64,000 nucleotides of DNA from Paracoccus litorisediminis (GTDB taxonomy: Bacteria; Pseudomonadota; Alphaproteobacteria; Rhodobacterales; Rhodobacteraceae): positions 496,001 to 560,000 of the forward strand of contig NZ_WMIG01000002.1 in assembly GCF_009711205.1 (NCBI RefSeq), given 5' to 3'. Both the position numbers and the translations under genes were made by a program. Under the pieces are notes generated by a model. The model worked only from the letters and a program-made list of their open reading frames with translations. It was not told the DNA's origin and searched no databases. The number at the start of each line of letters is the position of its first letter. Position 1 is the stretch's first letter. Below, piece after piece: positions 31,803 through 42,542 of the stretch.

Positions 31803-33116
31803 TCAGCGGTAATAGCGCGCGATGCGGCGCTCGGCATTGGCGATGGCTTCCTCGGTCGTGCGCTGACCGGTGACGGCCTCGGCGAACATGTCGACAAGGA
31901 CGTAATCGGCCATCACGCCCGCCGATGCCGGACCCAGTTTCCCGGCATAGCCATTGGCACGCAGCGATTCCGACGCCTTTGCATAGGGCGCGTGGATCGG
32001 GTTCGAGGTCCAGACCGGGTTATTCGCGAACCCCTTCAGTGCCTGACAGCAATAGGCGCTGGCGCCGGTCAGCCAGGCGTTCATCTGTTCCGGCTGATAC
32101 ATGAACTCCAGATAGGCCTTGGCAGCATTCGGGAACTTGCAATGCTGGAAGATCGAGATGGTCGAGGTCTGGTGCAGCTCGACCGACTTGCCGACCGGGC
32201 CGATCGGCAGGTTGCCGGTGCGCAGATCCTCGGCAATCGCCTTGGTCGCCTCTTCCTTGCGGGCCGCGTAATACAGCGACACGCCATTCGCCGTCAGCGA
32301 GATGTCACCGGAAAGGAAAGCGCGGTTGTTGTTGATATCAAGCCAGCTTTCCGTTCCCGGCACGAAGACCGCGTAAAGCTTCTTGGCATACTCGATCGCC
32401 GCAGCGGTTTCGGGGCTGTTGATCGCGACCTCGCCCGCCTCGTTGACGGTCTGGCCGCCGTGGCTCCACAGCAGCCAATGCGCGAAATTGTTGCCGTCGC
32501 CCACCGCCTTGCCAAAGGGGAAACCTGCCGGCGTACCCTTTTCCTTGAGCGCGGTGCAAAGCGCCAGGAACCCTTCGGTATCCTTGGGAAATTCGTCGAA
32601 ACCGGCGGCCTTCATATGGCTTTCGCGGTAGCAAACGGCGTTGCCGATGGCGCAAAGCGGGGTCGAGATGAACTTGCCATCCTGCTCGCCATAGGCGCGC
32701 AGCCCGTCATACCAGCCGCCGTTCTTTTCGCCCAGCATGGTGCAAAGGTCGGTCACATCGACCAGCTTGTCGGGATACTGGAAGGGGTCGTCGAACCAGC
32801 TCATCACCATGTCGGGGCCGGAACCCACATTGGCGGCGACGGCGGCTTTCGGGCGGACATCTTCCCAGCTTTCCTGGTCGATGCGGACCTCGACGCCGGT
32901 GGCCTTGGTGAAGGCTGCGGTATTGGCGTTCCACGCCTCTTCCTCGCCCTTGACGAAGGGCACCCAGCGCAGCAGGCGCAGGCTGGCGCCCTCTTCGGGG
33001 GTAAAGGTCATGCCCCCCGTTTGCGCCATGGCGGGGCGGATGAAGGGGCTGGTCAACACGGCGCCGGCTGCCAGCGCGGCGCCGCCCTGCAAGAGCTTTC
33101 TGCGGTCGATGGACAT
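31803..33116 (-). CDS. CUT1 extracellular sugar-binding protein
   Basis: A 437-residue binding protein of the MalE/UgpB class. The N-terminus MSIDRRKLLQGGAALAAG looks like a Tat signal (RRKLL), with cleavage likely after PAMA at about residue 31. The mature part has the family pattern GSGPDMVMSWFDDP near 98 and repeated aromatic-rich stretches for sugar stacking. Preceded by GGAGGAG. First of three genes for a sugar importer whose ATPase is encoded 91 bases upstream. The ligand is unknown; neighbours kdgK and the aldehyde dehydrogenase hint at a uronate, aldonate or oligosaccharide. Confidence 0.88.
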   Translation of the reverse strand: MSIDRRKLLQGGAALAAGAVLTSPFIRPAMAQTGGMTFTPEEGASLRLLRWVPFVKGEEEAWNANTAAFTKATGVEVRIDQESWEDVRPKAAVAANVGSGPDMVMSWFDDPFQYPDKLVDVTDLCTMLGEKNGGWYDGLRAYGEQDGKFISTPLCAIGNAVCYRESHMKAAGFDEFPKDTEGFLALCTALKEKGTPAGFPFGKAVGDGNNFAHWLLWSHGGQTVNEAGEVAINSPETAAAIEYAKKLYAVFVPGTESWLDINNNRAFLSGDISLTANGVSLYYAARKEEATKAIAEDLRTGNLPIGPVGKSVELHQTSTISIFQHCKFPNAAKAYLEFMYQPEQMNAWLTGASAYCCQALKGFANNPVWTSNPIHAPYAKASESLRANGYAGKLGPASAGVMADYVLVDMFAEAVTGQRTTEEAIANAERRIARYYR

Positions 33117-33207
33117 TGCTTAACTCCTCCCAAAGTGCAATGCGGCCGTTTCGCGGCCCGTTATACCCGCCCCGAATCCGGGACGGGGCCAGTCAATCCG
33201 TCACCTG

Positions 33208-34254
<1,047 letters not shown>

Positions 34255-34370
34255 GCGATCCCTCCTCCCAAAGGTATCCATTGGGAGGAAGGCTGGCAGG
34301 AAGCCCTGCATCAAGCAAGCATTTTGTTGGGGATGCGCGAAAAGGCCTAGTCGGCCAAGCCCATCGCCCA

Positions 34371-34380
34371 ATGTATACGC
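34371..34380. promoter_or_regulatory. Imperfect ATGTATAC operator between kdgK and ugpC-like genes
   Basis: ATGTATACGC matches eight of ten positions of the palindrome found before tctC and denD. It lies about 117 bases upstream of the ABC ATPase start, where an importer promoter is expected. Confidence 0.4.
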
Positions 34381-34383
34381 TGT

Positions 34384-35280
34384 TTAGCGCAGCGCCTCGT
34401 GCGGGATCAGCGCGCCGGGATGGCAGATGACGCGGGCAGCGGTCGCATGGCCGCGCGCGACCGCGCCCGCCATGTCCATTCCGGCCAGTCGCGCCGAGAG
34501 ATAACCGCCATTGAAGCTGTCCCCGGCACCGGTCGTATCGACAGGTTGCAGACGCTCGCCGCAGGGCAGGTCCAGCCAATCGCCATCGGGGGTGTGACCC
34601 AGCATGTCGCCGCCGCCATTCTTGACCAGAATCTCGGTGACACCTGCCTCAAGATAGCGCTCGGCGGTCTGGCGCGGGCTTTCGTCGCCGAAATACTGCG
34701 CCTCTTCGTCGAAACTGGGCAGGGCGATGTCGGCCACGGCCGCGCCCTTCATGATCCAGTCGCGCATGTCCTCGGCGCCCGGCCACAGGCGCAGGCGCAT
34801 GTTGCTGTCAAAGGCCACGCGGCCCGGTGCTGCCGCCAGTGCCGCCAACAGCGCCTGACGGCGGTCCGGTGTCAGAATCGCCAGCGTGATCCCCGAGAAA
34901 TAGATCAGGTCCGCGCCGTGAAAGCAGCGGGCCAGATGGTCGATGTCATCGGCCAGACAACGCGCCGCCGAACTGTCGCGCCAATAGGTAAAGCTGCGCT
35001 CGCCATCCTTCAGGTCGATCATGTACAGGCCCGGCGCACGGGTCGGATGGCGGGTGATGCAATCGGTGCCGATTCCGGCCCCCGCGAAGAAATCCAGCAT
35101 CTTGCCGGAAATCCCGTCCTGACCGACGCAGGTCAGGTAATCGACTTGCGCGTCAGCGGGCATCAGGGCGCGCAGGTACCATGCGGTGTTGAAGGTGTCG
35201 CCCGCAAAGGCCTGACGCCAGAGCCCCTGCCCCGCGCCCGACAATTCGACCATGCATTCGCCTACCGAAACAACCCGCAT
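34384..35280 (-). CDS. kdgK: 2-keto-3-deoxygluconate kinase (PfkB family)
   Basis: A 298-residue ribokinase-family enzyme. N-terminal VSVGECMVELSG, substrate lid region FAGDTFNTAWYL, FSGITLAIL, and C-terminal ATP/anion-hole motif DTTGAGDSFNGGYL with the catalytic Asp near residue 253. KdgK phosphorylates 2-keto-3-deoxy-D-gluconate; the motif set fits KdgK better than fructokinase. It lies upstream of the CUT1 importer genes on the same strand. The KDPG aldolase needed next is not seen nearby; dgoA at 12100 is the only candidate in the window. Confidence 0.85.
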   Translation of the reverse strand: MRVVSVGECMVELSGAGQGLWRQAFAGDTFNTAWYLRALMPADAQVDYLTCVGQDGISGKMLDFFAGAGIGTDCITRHPTRAPGLYMIDLKDGERSFTYWRDSSAARCLADDIDHLARCFHGADLIYFSGITLAILTPDRRQALLAALAAAPGRVAFDSNMRLRLWPGAEDMRDWIMKGAAVADIALPSFDEEAQYFGDESPRQTAERYLEAGVTEILVKNGGGDMLGHTPDGDWLDLPCGERLQPVDTTGAGDSFNGGYLSARLAGMDMAGAVARGHATAARVICHPGALIPHEALR

Positions 35281-35331
35281 CGCATCCCCCTGTCACCTGC
35301 GAGGCGCAACTTAGCGGGAACGCCCGAAATG

Positions 35332-35359
35332 AAAAGGGCCGCCGGTCATCCGGCGGCCC
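35332..35359 (-). terminator. Rho-independent terminator after the aldehyde dehydrogenase gene
   Basis: Perfect 10-bp stem GGGCCGCCGG / CCGGCGGCCC with loop TCAT; AAAA at 35332-35335 reads as a T-run on the minus strand. It isolates the aldehyde dehydrogenase from kdgK. Confidence 0.85.
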
Positions 35360-35394
35360 CTCTCGGCAGGAATGCGGCGGATTATGCGCGCCGA

Positions 35395-36846
35395 TCAGGC
35401 GTCGACGTCCCAGCCGCTGATCTGCTTGCTGTCCATGAACTCTTCCAGCCCCCAGACGCCGCCTTCACGCGCCCGGCCCGAGGCCTTGACCCCGCCAAAG
35501 GCCGAGCCCTTGCCACGGCCTTGGCCGTTCATCTCGACCATGCCCGCGCGCAGCTGGCGGGCCAGACGGTTGCGGCGGGTGCCGTCCTGGGTCTGCACGT
35601 AGTTGGTCAGGCCGTAGACGGTGTCATTGGCGATGGCGACGGCCTCTTCCTCGGTGTCGAAGGGGATGATCGCCAGCACCGGGCCAAAGATTTCCTGACG
35701 CGCGATGGTCATGTCATTATTCACATCGGCAAAGACCGTCGGACGGACGTAATAGCCACGATTGACGCCCTCGGGCAGGCCGGGACCACCGGCGACGACG
35801 CGCGCGCCCTCATCGATGCCTGCCTGAATCAGGTCCTGGATCTTGTCCCATTGCAGCTTGGAAACCACCGGGCCGATATGACGGCCGGACTGGTGGGCGG
35901 TCGCCACCGCGGTTTCCTCGGCGACCTTGCGGGCCTGCTCGACCGCAGTCTCATAGAACGAGCGCTCGACCAGCATCCGGGTCGGCGCGTTGCAGGATTG
36001 GCCGCTGTTGTAGAACACATGCCGCACACCGCGCGTCACCGCCTTTTCATCGGCATCGGCAAAGACCAGGTTCGCGCCCTTGCCGCCCAGTTCCAGCGCC
36101 ACTTTCTTGACCGTATCGGCAGCCGCCTTGGTGATGGCGATGCCGGCGCGGGTCGATCCGGTGAAGCTGATCATCTCGACATCGGGATGGGTCGAAAGCT
36201 GGGTGCCGACACCCAGACCGTCGCCGTTCACCATGTTGAAGACGCCGGCGGGCAGCCCGGCCTCATCCACGATTTCCGCGAACAGGATCGAGGACAGCGG
36301 CGCTATTTCGCTGGGTTTCAGCACCACGGTATTGCCGGTCAGAATCGCCGGGATCACCTTCAGCGTGACCTGGTTCATCGGCCAGTTCCACGGCGTGATC
36401 AGGCCGATGACACCGATCGGCTCCCATGCGACCATGGCATTCGGGGCATGCGGGCCCAGCGGGCGGATGAATTCGAATTCGCGGAAGGCGTCGATGAAGG
36501 TCTGGATGTGGCTGACGCCGCAGCCCGCCTGATCCTCGATCGCCATGTCATGGGGGGCACCCATTTCATCCTCGATGGCCCGACCCATCTCGGCCTGACG
36601 GCGCACATAGATCTCAAGGATCTTCTCGACATGGGCCAGCCGTTCCGCCGGGGACGTGGCCGACCATGCCGGGAAGGCAGCCTTGGCCGCCGCCACTGCC
36701 GCATCGGTATCGGCCTGCGCACCCAGAGAGATCACCGCGACCGAATCTTCCGTCGAGGGGTCGATCACCTCCAGGTCATTGGGAACGCTCGGGGCGACCC
36801 ATGCACCGTTGATGTAGAATTTCCGCTTGTCTGCCAGTTCGCTCAT
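35395..36846 (-). CDS. NAD(P)-dependent aldehyde dehydrogenase
   Basis: A 483-residue ALDH. Catalytic Cys285 (SGQSCNAPTRM), general-base Glu252 (LELGGKGAN), cofactor loop FTGSTRAG at 228-235 and the oxyanion Asn in TPWNWPMNQ near 154. The start at ATG 36846 is preceded by GGGAG; a longer upstream frame exists. Substrate is not evident. The subfamily looks like a broad-specificity ALDH rather than a classic 2-oxoglutarate semialdehyde dehydrogenase, but it is the only ALDH near the KDA dehydratase and could complete the route to 2-oxoglutarate. Single-gene unit with its own terminator. Confidence 0.85.
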   Translation of the reverse strand: MSELADKRKFYINGAWVAPSVPNDLEVIDPSTEDSVAVISLGAQADTDAAVAAAKAAFPAWSATSPAERLAHVEKILEIYVRRQAEMGRAIEDEMGAPHDMAIEDQAGCGVSHIQTFIDAFREFEFIRPLGPHAPNAMVAWEPIGVIGLITPWNWPMNQVTLKVIPAILTGNTVVLKPSEIAPLSSILFAEIVDEAGLPAGVFNMVNGDGLGVGTQLSTHPDVEMISFTGSTRAGIAITKAAADTVKKVALELGGKGANLVFADADEKAVTRGVRHVFYNSGQSCNAPTRMLVERSFYETAVEQARKVAEETAVATAHQSGRHIGPVVSKLQWDKIQDLIQAGIDEGARVVAGGPGLPEGVNRGYYVRPTVFADVNNDMTIARQEIFGPVLAIIPFDTEEEAVAIANDTVYGLTNYVQTQDGTRRNRLARQLRAGMVEMNGQGRGKGSAFGGVKASGRAREGGVWGLEEFMDSKQISGWDVDA

Positions 36847-36971
36847 GAGCGGACTCCCTTTCTGTTCTGGGCCGTAACCTGCCACCGTGCCCGACGCGGC
36901 GCAAGCTTGCGGGACTCGCCAAGTCGCAGGATCGCGGGCAAGGTGGGGCGACCAGCCAGAGAGAGGGGCTC

Positions 36972-37364
36972 ATGCTGCGCACCATTCATCATGCGGCCAT
37001 CATCTGCTCGGACTATCCGCGCGCGCGCGCTTTCTATACAGAAATCCTCGGGTTGCGGATCGTGGCCGAGAACCACCGGATCGCGCGGGATTCGTGGAAG
37101 CTGGATCTTGCGCTTCCGGGTGGCGGCCAGATCGAGCTGTTTTCCTTTCCCGATCCCCCGCCGCGCCCGAGCCGACCCGAGGCATGCGGCCTGCGCCATC
37201 TGGCCTTTACGGTCAGCGATCTGGAGGCCGCCTGTGCGCGACTGGCCCGGCACGGGGTTCAGGTCGAGCCGGTCAGGACCGATGAATTCACCGGTCGCCG
37301 TTTCACCTTCTTTGCCGATCCGGATGGACTGCCGCTGGAGCTTTACGAGATTCCTGAAAATTAA
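36972..37364 (+). CDS. VOC family protein (glyoxalase/YaeR-like)
   Basis: A 130-residue single-domain vicinal oxygen chelate protein with two beta-alpha-beta-beta-beta units. Metal ligand candidates are His6 or His7 (TIHHAAIICSD), Glu near 57 (QIELFSF), His near 77 (LRHLAFTVSD) and Glu near 126 (LPLELYEI). It resembles YaeR/GloA2-type proteins of uncertain function. Divergent from the aldehyde dehydrogenase, followed by the peroxiredoxin. Its stop codon lies within an inverted repeat. Confidence 0.82.
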   Translation: MLRTIHHAAIICSDYPRARAFYTEILGLRIVAENHRIARDSWKLDLALPGGGQIELFSFPDPPPRPSRPEACGLRHLAFTVSDLEAACARLARHGVQVEPVRTDEFTGRRFTFFADPDGLPLELYEIPEN

Positions 37365-37385
37365 CACGATGAAATAAATCGTGTT
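37363..37385. repeat. Inverted repeat spanning the VOC stop codon
   Basis: Perfect 8-bp arms AACACGAT (37363-37370) and ATCGTGTT (37378-37385) with loop GAAATAA, followed by TTC. It begins in the TAA stop and lies 58 bases before the peroxiredoxin start, so it may be a weak terminator or an operator for the redox gene. Confidence 0.5.
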
Positions 37386-37442
37386 TTCAACCGCCTCGGC
37401 CTCGCATATCGTGTGGCCGCGACCCAACCGAAAGGATCAGAA

Positions 37443-38099
37443 ATGTCCCTGCGCATCAATGACATCGCCCCCGATTTCGCGGCCGACTCGACCGAGGGGC
37501 AGATCAGCTTCCATGACTGGATCGGCGACAGCTACGCCATCCTTTTCTCGCATCCGCGCGATTTCACCCCGGTTTGCACCACCGAGTTCAGCGCCGTCGC
37601 GCAACTGGTGCCCGAATTCGAATCCCGCAACACCAAGGTTCTGGGCGTCTCGGTCGATTCGGCGGCAGATCATGCCAAATGGAAGGCCGATATCGAAAAG
37701 GTCGCGGGCGTCCCGGCTAATTTCGCTATCATCGACGACACTGCGCTGAACGTGGCCAAGGCCTATGACATGCTGCCCGCCGATTACTACCTGCCGACCG
37801 AGGGCCGCACCCCGGCGCATTCGGCGACCGTGCGCACCGTCTTCATCATCGGCCCGGACAAGAAGGTCCGCCTGACCATGACCTATCCGATGTCGGTCGG
37901 CCGCAATTTCGCCGAGATCCTGCGGGCGCTGGACGCCGTGCGCAAGACCGACGGCGTGCCGCTGGCCACCCCGGCGAACTGGGTTCCCGGTCAGGACGTG
38001 ATCGTGGCGCTGGCGCTGGACGACGCGGCCGCCGAGGCGAAATACGGCGCGCTGAACAAGAAGCTGCCCTATCTGCGCTTCGCCAAGGATCCGGCCTGA
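37443..38099 (+). CDS. 1-Cys peroxiredoxin (Prx6 family)
   Basis: A 218-residue peroxiredoxin. The peroxidatic Cys45 is in HPRDFTPVCTTEFS. The long C-terminal domain (PMSVGRNFAEILRALDAVRKTD, GQDVIVALALDDAAAEAKYG) is typical of the Prx6/1-Cys group, which reduces hydrogen and alkyl peroxides. No resolving cysteine is visible. The start at ATG 37443 follows AAAGGA. A strong terminator follows. Confidence 0.93.
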   Translation: MSLRINDIAPDFAADSTEGQISFHDWIGDSYAILFSHPRDFTPVCTTEFSAVAQLVPEFESRNTKVLGVSVDSAADHAKWKADIEKVAGVPANFAIIDDTALNVAKAYDMLPADYYLPTEGRTPAHSATVRTVFIIGPDKKVRLTMTYPMSVGRNFAEILRALDAVRKTDGVPLATPANWVPGQDVIVALALDDAAAEAKYGALNKKLPYLRFAKDPA

Positions 38100-38106
38100 T
38101 CCGGTC

Positions 38107-38130
38107 AAAGGCCGCCGCAAGGCGGCCTTT
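38107..38130 (+). terminator. Rho-independent terminator after peroxiredoxin gene
   Basis: Perfect 10-bp stem AAAGGCCGCC / GGCGGCCTTT with loop GCAA and a trailing TTCTTT. Confidence 0.9.
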
Positions 38131-38241
38131 TTCTTTGCCTAATGCCCGGCAAAGCGCGTCCGAATATCCGTTCTCGGCCACCTCGCGACACAACTTACGC
38201 AGGTAATGGGCATTCCCGGTCATGCTGGCAGTGCGCCGGGA

Positions 38242-39024
38242 CTATCGCCCCACGTCCACCTCGGCGCGCAGCCGCGCCATGGCGGCTTCGACCTGTTCGC
38301 CGAGCACCACCTGACATCCCCTGCCTCGCGCCGCATCGACCAGATCGGCCAGCAAAAGCGCCTCACGCGCGGGGTCGTGATGCCCGATTCCGGCGACGCG
38401 CTGCCGTGCCTCATCGTCGGTGCCAAGCTCGGCCTCATATCCGACGTTGTAGCACGTGGTGAAAAAAGTGAAGCCGACGATGGCCAATTCCTGCACCGGG
38501 GCACGCAGGAAGAAATCCGCGCAGATCAGCCCCGAGGTCGGGCTGGCGCCGCCCAGCTCTCGTTGCAGATCGCGGTATCGCTCCCACGGGATATGCCGCA
38601 AGGCCTGCCGGGGAAAGCATCGCGCCGCAATCAGGGTGTGCAGGAAAGCCCCCTTGGTCGGTGTGCGATGCACGAGCACCTGAACCCCCGCCGCCTCCAG
38701 CGCCGCCGCTGTGACCGGGCGGGTATCTGAGGTCAGTGAATGGAACAGCACGTCGCAGCGCCGGGCCGCCTGCCCCAGTGCCGGGATTGGCATGTCCAAG
38801 CCGTTGTTCAACCGAACGAAAACGTCAAAGCGTGCCGGATCGAGACAGGCCAGATCCTCGCCCACGGTTCGCGCGGGTCCCAGGATCAGCACGCGCAGGC
38901 CCTGAAAATCCGCGGCATTCAGCTGATATTCCGGCCCCAGCCTGCGCCGCAGCAGTTTGATCACCGGCGACCTGAGAAAGCCCGGCATCCGGCTGACGAT
39001 CGAAAGAGCAAACTTGCCCGGCAT
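38242..39024 (-). CDS. GT29-like (sialyltransferase-type) glycosyltransferase
   Basis: A 260-residue protein resembling bacterial members of the GT29-like family. It has the sequence of an acceptor/donor core: ILGPARTV near residue 46, DVFVRLNNG near 67 (the VVRxN-like sialyl motif), PTSGLICADFFL near 160 and IVGFTFFTT near 182, with a late HHDPAREALLL. These features fit enzymes that decorate surface glycans; the donor is unknown. There is no signal peptide. It diverges from another glycosyltransferase gene with 171 bases between. A related gene lies at 58186-58803. Confidence 0.6.
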   Translation of the reverse strand: MPGKFALSIVSRMPGFLRSPVIKLLRRRLGPEYQLNAADFQGLRVLILGPARTVGEDLACLDPARFDVFVRLNNGLDMPIPALGQAARRCDVLFHSLTSDTRPVTAAALEAAGVQVLVHRTPTKGAFLHTLIAARCFPRQALRHIPWERYRDLQRELGGASPTSGLICADFFLRAPVQELAIVGFTFFTTCYNVGYEAELGTDDEARQRVAGIGHHDPAREALLLADLVDAARGRGCQVVLGEQVEAAMARLRAEVDVGR

Positions 39025-39195
39025 GGTTCATTCCGCCCAACTGCGCGTGTCGCGGCACGTCCATGCCATGCCTTGTCAGATGACGGAAGGCAAGGAACTC
39101 GTTCCGTGCCCCGTCACACCTGCCCGAAACCAGCTTCCGCCCTTATCCCGCAAGCGATATGAGCAAATGCAACTGAACCAGCGCGCGGAAATGCC

Positions 39196-40098
39196 GTGAA
39201 CCGTCCCACCATCATCACCCTGTCGACCATCCCGCCGCGCTTTGGCCTGCTTGGGCCGACGCTGGATTCGCTGTTGCGGCAAAAGCTGCCCGCACAGCAG
39301 ATCCTGTTGCAGATCCCGAAAAGCTATCGGCGCTTTACCGATTGGGACGGGCGCCTGCCCGATGTGCCGACCGGAGTGACCATCAGCCGATGCGAGGCCG
39401 ATCTGGGCCCCGCCACCAAGATCCTGCCCGCCTGCCGCGAATTCGCCGGGCAGGATGTCGACCTGCTGTTCTGCGACGATGACAAGATCTACGACCGCGA
39501 CTGGCATGCGCGGCTGAAAAAGGCCCGTGCGGAACATCCCGATGCCTGCATCGTCGAGGCGGGCGACAGCCTGCCCGACATCGCCGACAGCGCCCGACCC
39601 GCGGACCGGCTGCCGCGCGCAGCCCGCTGGAGCAAGAAGCCGCTGTCCTATCGCATCAAGCGCGTGCTGTCGCTGTTCACGATCAAGTCGCCGATCTATG
39701 CCTCCAGCGGCTTTGTCGATGTGCTGGGCGGTCATGGCGGCGTCATGGTCAAGCCGGACTGGTTTGGCCCCGAGGCATGGGAGATTCCCCCGGTGCTGTG
39801 GACCGTCGACGATCCGTGGCTGTCCGGCCATCTGGAACGACAGGGCATTCCGATCTGGCTTCTGGCCAAGGTCAGCCGCATGCGCGTGTCGCGCGCTGGC
39901 GGCGTCGATGCCCTGCATGATCTGGTCGAAATGGACCATGGCCGGGTCGAGGCCGATATTGCCGCGATCGACTACATGCGCCGCCATTACGGTATCTGGC
40001 AGCCGGGCGGCACGCCGATTCCGCCCGCCTCATGGATGAGCAACACCATGCGCCGGATCTCCAGACGCGCGCTGGAGGCAGCCGACAAGCAAGGCTGA
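39196..40098 (+). CDS. GT2-like glycosyltransferase
   Basis: A 300-residue protein of glycosyltransferase-A type. It begins TIITLSTIPPRFGLLGPTLDSLL, typical of a family in which STIPxR opens the nucleotide-binding fold, and has the metal-binding DDD at residues 95-97 (LLFCDDDKIYD). A second conserved stretch, WTVDDPWLSGHLERQGIPIWLL, lies near 209. No membrane segments. GTG start at 39196; no ATG is better placed. Expected to add a sugar to a surface polymer or lipid. Ends before a bidirectional terminator shared with pnp. Confidence 0.72.
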   Translation: MNRPTIITLSTIPPRFGLLGPTLDSLLRQKLPAQQILLQIPKSYRRFTDWDGRLPDVPTGVTISRCEADLGPATKILPACREFAGQDVDLLFCDDDKIYDRDWHARLKKARAEHPDACIVEAGDSLPDIADSARPADRLPRAARWSKKPLSYRIKRVLSLFTIKSPIYASSGFVDVLGGHGGVMVKPDWFGPEAWEIPPVLWTVDDPWLSGHLERQGIPIWLLAKVSRMRVSRAGGVDALHDLVEMDHGRVEADIAAIDYMRRHYGIWQPGGTPIPPASWMSNTMRRISRRALEAADKQG

Positions 40099-40116
40099 GA
40101 CATGATCGAAATGCAA

Positions 40117-40144
40117 AAAGGCCCCGTCGATTGACGGGGCCTTT
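40117..40144. terminator. Bidirectional terminator between glycosyltransferase gene and pnp
   Basis: Perfect 12-bp stem AAAGGCCCCGTC / GACGGGGCCTTT with loop GATT. A-run and T-run on the two sides serve both convergent genes. Confidence 0.9.
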
Positions 40145-40164
40145 CCTTTAGCAGATCGCGCCGA

Positions 40165-42309
40165 TTACTCGGCGTTTTCTTCTTTCTTCTCGGGGGCGAT
40201 TTCCTCGCCGGTCTCTTGGTCGACCATTTTCATGCCCAGACGGACTTTGCCGCGGTCATCGAAGCCCAGCAGCTTGACCTTCACTTCTTGACCCTCTTTG
40301 AGGATCTCGTTGGGGTGGGTCAGACGCTTGTTGGCGATCTGGGACACGTGGACCAGACCGTCGCGCTTGCCGAAGAAGTTCACGAAGGCGCCGAAATCGA
40401 CCAGTTTCACGACCTTGCCGATGTAGACCTTGCCTTCTTCCGGCTCGGCCACGATCGAATAGATCATGTCATAGGCTTTCTTGATCGAGTCGGCATTGGC
40501 CGAAGCGATCTTGATCACGCCGTCGTCGTTGATGTCGACTTTGGCACCCGAGGTTTCCACGATTTCGCGGATGACCTTGCCGCCCGAGCCGATCACTTCA
40601 CGGATCTTGTCGGTCGGGATGGTCATGGTCTCGATGCGCGGAGCATGAGCCGAGAATTCGCGGCGGCCTTCGGTCAGGGCATGGGCCATCTCGCCCAGGA
40701 TGTGCATCCGGCCGTCCTTGGCTTGCGCCAAAGCCTGCTCCATGATCGCCGGCGTGATGCCCGCAACCTTGATGTCCATCTGCAGCGAGGTGATGCCGTT
40801 TTCCGTACCGGCGACCTTGAAGTCCATGTCGCCGAGGTGATCCTCGTCGCCCAGAATGTCGGTCAGGACCGCGTATTTGCCGTCATCCTCAAGGATCAGG
40901 CCCATCGCGACGCCAGCAACCGGAGCTTTCAGCGGAACGCCCGCATCCATCATCGACAGCGAGCCGCCGCAGACCGAAGCCATGGACGACGAGCCGTTCG
41001 ATTCCGTGATCTCGGAAACGACGCGGATGGTGTAGGGGAAGTCGGTCGCAGCCGGCAGAACCGCCTGCAGCGCGCGCCATGCCAGTTTGCCGTGGCCGAT
41101 CTCGCGACGACCGGGCGAACCAACGCGGCCCACTTCGCCGACCGAGTAGGGCGGGAAGTTATAGTGCAGCAGGAAGTTCGAGCGGAAGTTGCCGTGCAGC
41201 GCGTCGATGATCTGTTCGTCATCGCCGGTGCCCAGCGTGGTCACGACCAGCGCCTGCGTTTCACCGCGGGTGAACAGCGACGAGCCGTGGGTGCGCGGCA
41301 GGATGCCGACTTCGCTGTCGATGGCGCGCACGGTCTTGGTGTCGCGGCCGTCGATGCGGGCGCCACCATTGATGATGTCACCGCGCAGAATGCCCGATTC
41401 CAGCTTCTTCAGCGCCGAACCAAGGTTCGCGTCGGCCAGTTCTTCCTCGGTCAGGCCAGCCTTGACGGTCGCTTTTGCGGCAGCCACGGCGTCCTGACGG
41501 TCGGCCTTGTCCTTGATCGCATAGGCGGCGCGCATCTCGGTCTCGCCCAGCGATTTCACGCGGGCATAGAGTTCCGAGTAGTCCGGCGATTGGAAGTCGA
41601 AGGGCTCTTTCGCGGCAACTTCGGCCAGGTCGATGATCAGGTCGATCACCGGCTGCATCGCCTCGTGGCCGAATTTCACGGCGCCCAGCATTTCTTCTTC
41701 GGTCAGCTCATAGGCTTCCGATTCGACCATCATCACGGCGTCTTTGGTGCCGGCGACGACCAGGTCCAGACGCTGTTCGGGGTTGTTGCGCAGCTGGTCC
41801 ATGTCCTGAACTTCGGGGTTCAGCACATATTCGCCATTCGAGAAGCCAACGCGGGCAGCGCCGATCGGGCCCATGAACGGAACGCCCGACAGGGTCAGCG
41901 CGGCCGAGGCAGCGATCATCGCGACGATGTCGGGATCGTTGACCAGGTCGTGCGACAGCACGGTGCACATGACCAGGACTTCGTTCTTGAAGCCAGCGGC
42001 GAACAGCGGGCGGCAGGGACGGTCGATCAGACGCGCGGTCAGCGTCTCTTTCTCGGTCGGGCGCGCTTCACGCTTGAAGAAACCGCCCGGCACTTTGCCG
42101 GCGGCATAGTATTTCTCTTGGTAGTGGACCGTCAGCGGGAAGAAGTCCTGCCCCGGTTTCGGCTCTTTGGCGAAAGTGACGTTGGCCATGACGCTGGTTT
42201 CGCCAAGCGTGGCGATGACCGTACCGTCGGCCTGACGGGCAACCTTGCCCGTTTCCAGGGTGAGCGTTTCCTGCCCCCACTGGATCGATTTTTTCACTTC
42301 ATCAAACAT
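40165..42309 (-). CDS. pnp: Polynucleotide phosphorylase
   Basis: A 714-residue 3'-5' exoribonuclease of the degradosome. Two RNase PH domains are visible (first with [16 protein letters not shown] near 90, second with [34 protein letters not shown] near 320-355 and the catalytic region [10 protein letters not shown]), then a KH domain ([15 protein letters not shown]) and S1 domain ([28 protein letters not shown]). The start is ATG 42309 after AGAGGAAA. The usual neighbour rpsO is 3 kb upstream on the same strand, separated by putP and two small genes. Confidence 0.97.
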   Translation of the reverse strand: MFDEVKKSIQWGQETLTLETGKVARQADGTVIATLGETSVMANVTFAKEPKPGQDFFPLTVHYQEKYYAAGKVPGGFFKREARPTEKETLTARLIDRPCRPLFAAGFKNEVLVMCTVLSHDLVNDPDIVAMIAASAALTLSGVPFMGPIGAARVGFSNGEYVLNPEVQDMDQLRNNPEQRLDLVVAGTKDAVMMVESEAYELTEEEMLGAVKFGHEAMQPVIDLIIDLAEVAAKEPFDFQSPDYSELYARVKSLGETEMRAAYAIKDKADRQDAVAAAKATVKAGLTEEELADANLGSALKKLESGILRGDIINGGARIDGRDTKTVRAIDSEVGILPRTHGSSLFTRGETQALVVTTLGTGDDEQIIDALHGNFRSNFLLHYNFPPYSVGEVGRVGSPGRREIGHGKLAWRALQAVLPAATDFPYTIRVVSEITESNGSSSMASVCGGSLSMMDAGVPLKAPVAGVAMGLILEDDGKYAVLTDILGDEDHLGDMDFKVAGTENGITSLQMDIKVAGITPAIMEQALAQAKDGRMHILGEMAHALTEGRREFSAHAPRIETMTIPTDKIREVIGSGGKVIREIVETSGAKVDINDDGVIKIASANADSIKKAYDMIYSIVAEPEEGKVYIGKVVKLVDFGAFVNFFGKRDGLVHVSQIANKRLTHPNEILKEGQEVKVKLLGFDDRGKVRLGMKMVDQETGEEIAPEKKEENAE

Positions 42310-42492
42310 CTGATTTCCTCTGGGCGACGCCAGCCCTCTGGTCGCGCCCGTGTCATATGGCGGCCCCATTGCCGCCTGCCCCTATCCTTCGCATGTGCCC
42401 CGAGGCATGGGCGGCACGTCACAGATGCGCGGGGCATACAGCAAAACATGGGTTTTGGAAAGTGTCTTGCGGGTTGGCCACCCGGATGCGCA

Positions 42493-42522
42493 AAGGCCCG
42501 CCCCGTTTCGGGGGCGGGCCTT
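42493..42522 (-). terminator. Terminator after putP
   Basis: Perfect 12-bp stem AAGGCCCGCCCC / GGGGCGGGCCTT (42493-42504, 42511-42522). It follows the putP stop on the minus strand and so separates putP from pnp; pnp needs its own promoter in the 180 bases to its start. Confidence 0.85.
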
Positions 42523-42542
42523 ATTATCGAAGTCAAACCGGC

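Noticed and set aside
34399..37377. Open reading frame of 992 codons on the plus strand, antisense to kdgK and the aldehyde dehydrogenase
   Set aside because: It is a shadow frame produced by GC-rich codon bias; the translation is rich in His, Arg, Gln and Asp, has no domain, and the minus-strand genes have clear motifs.
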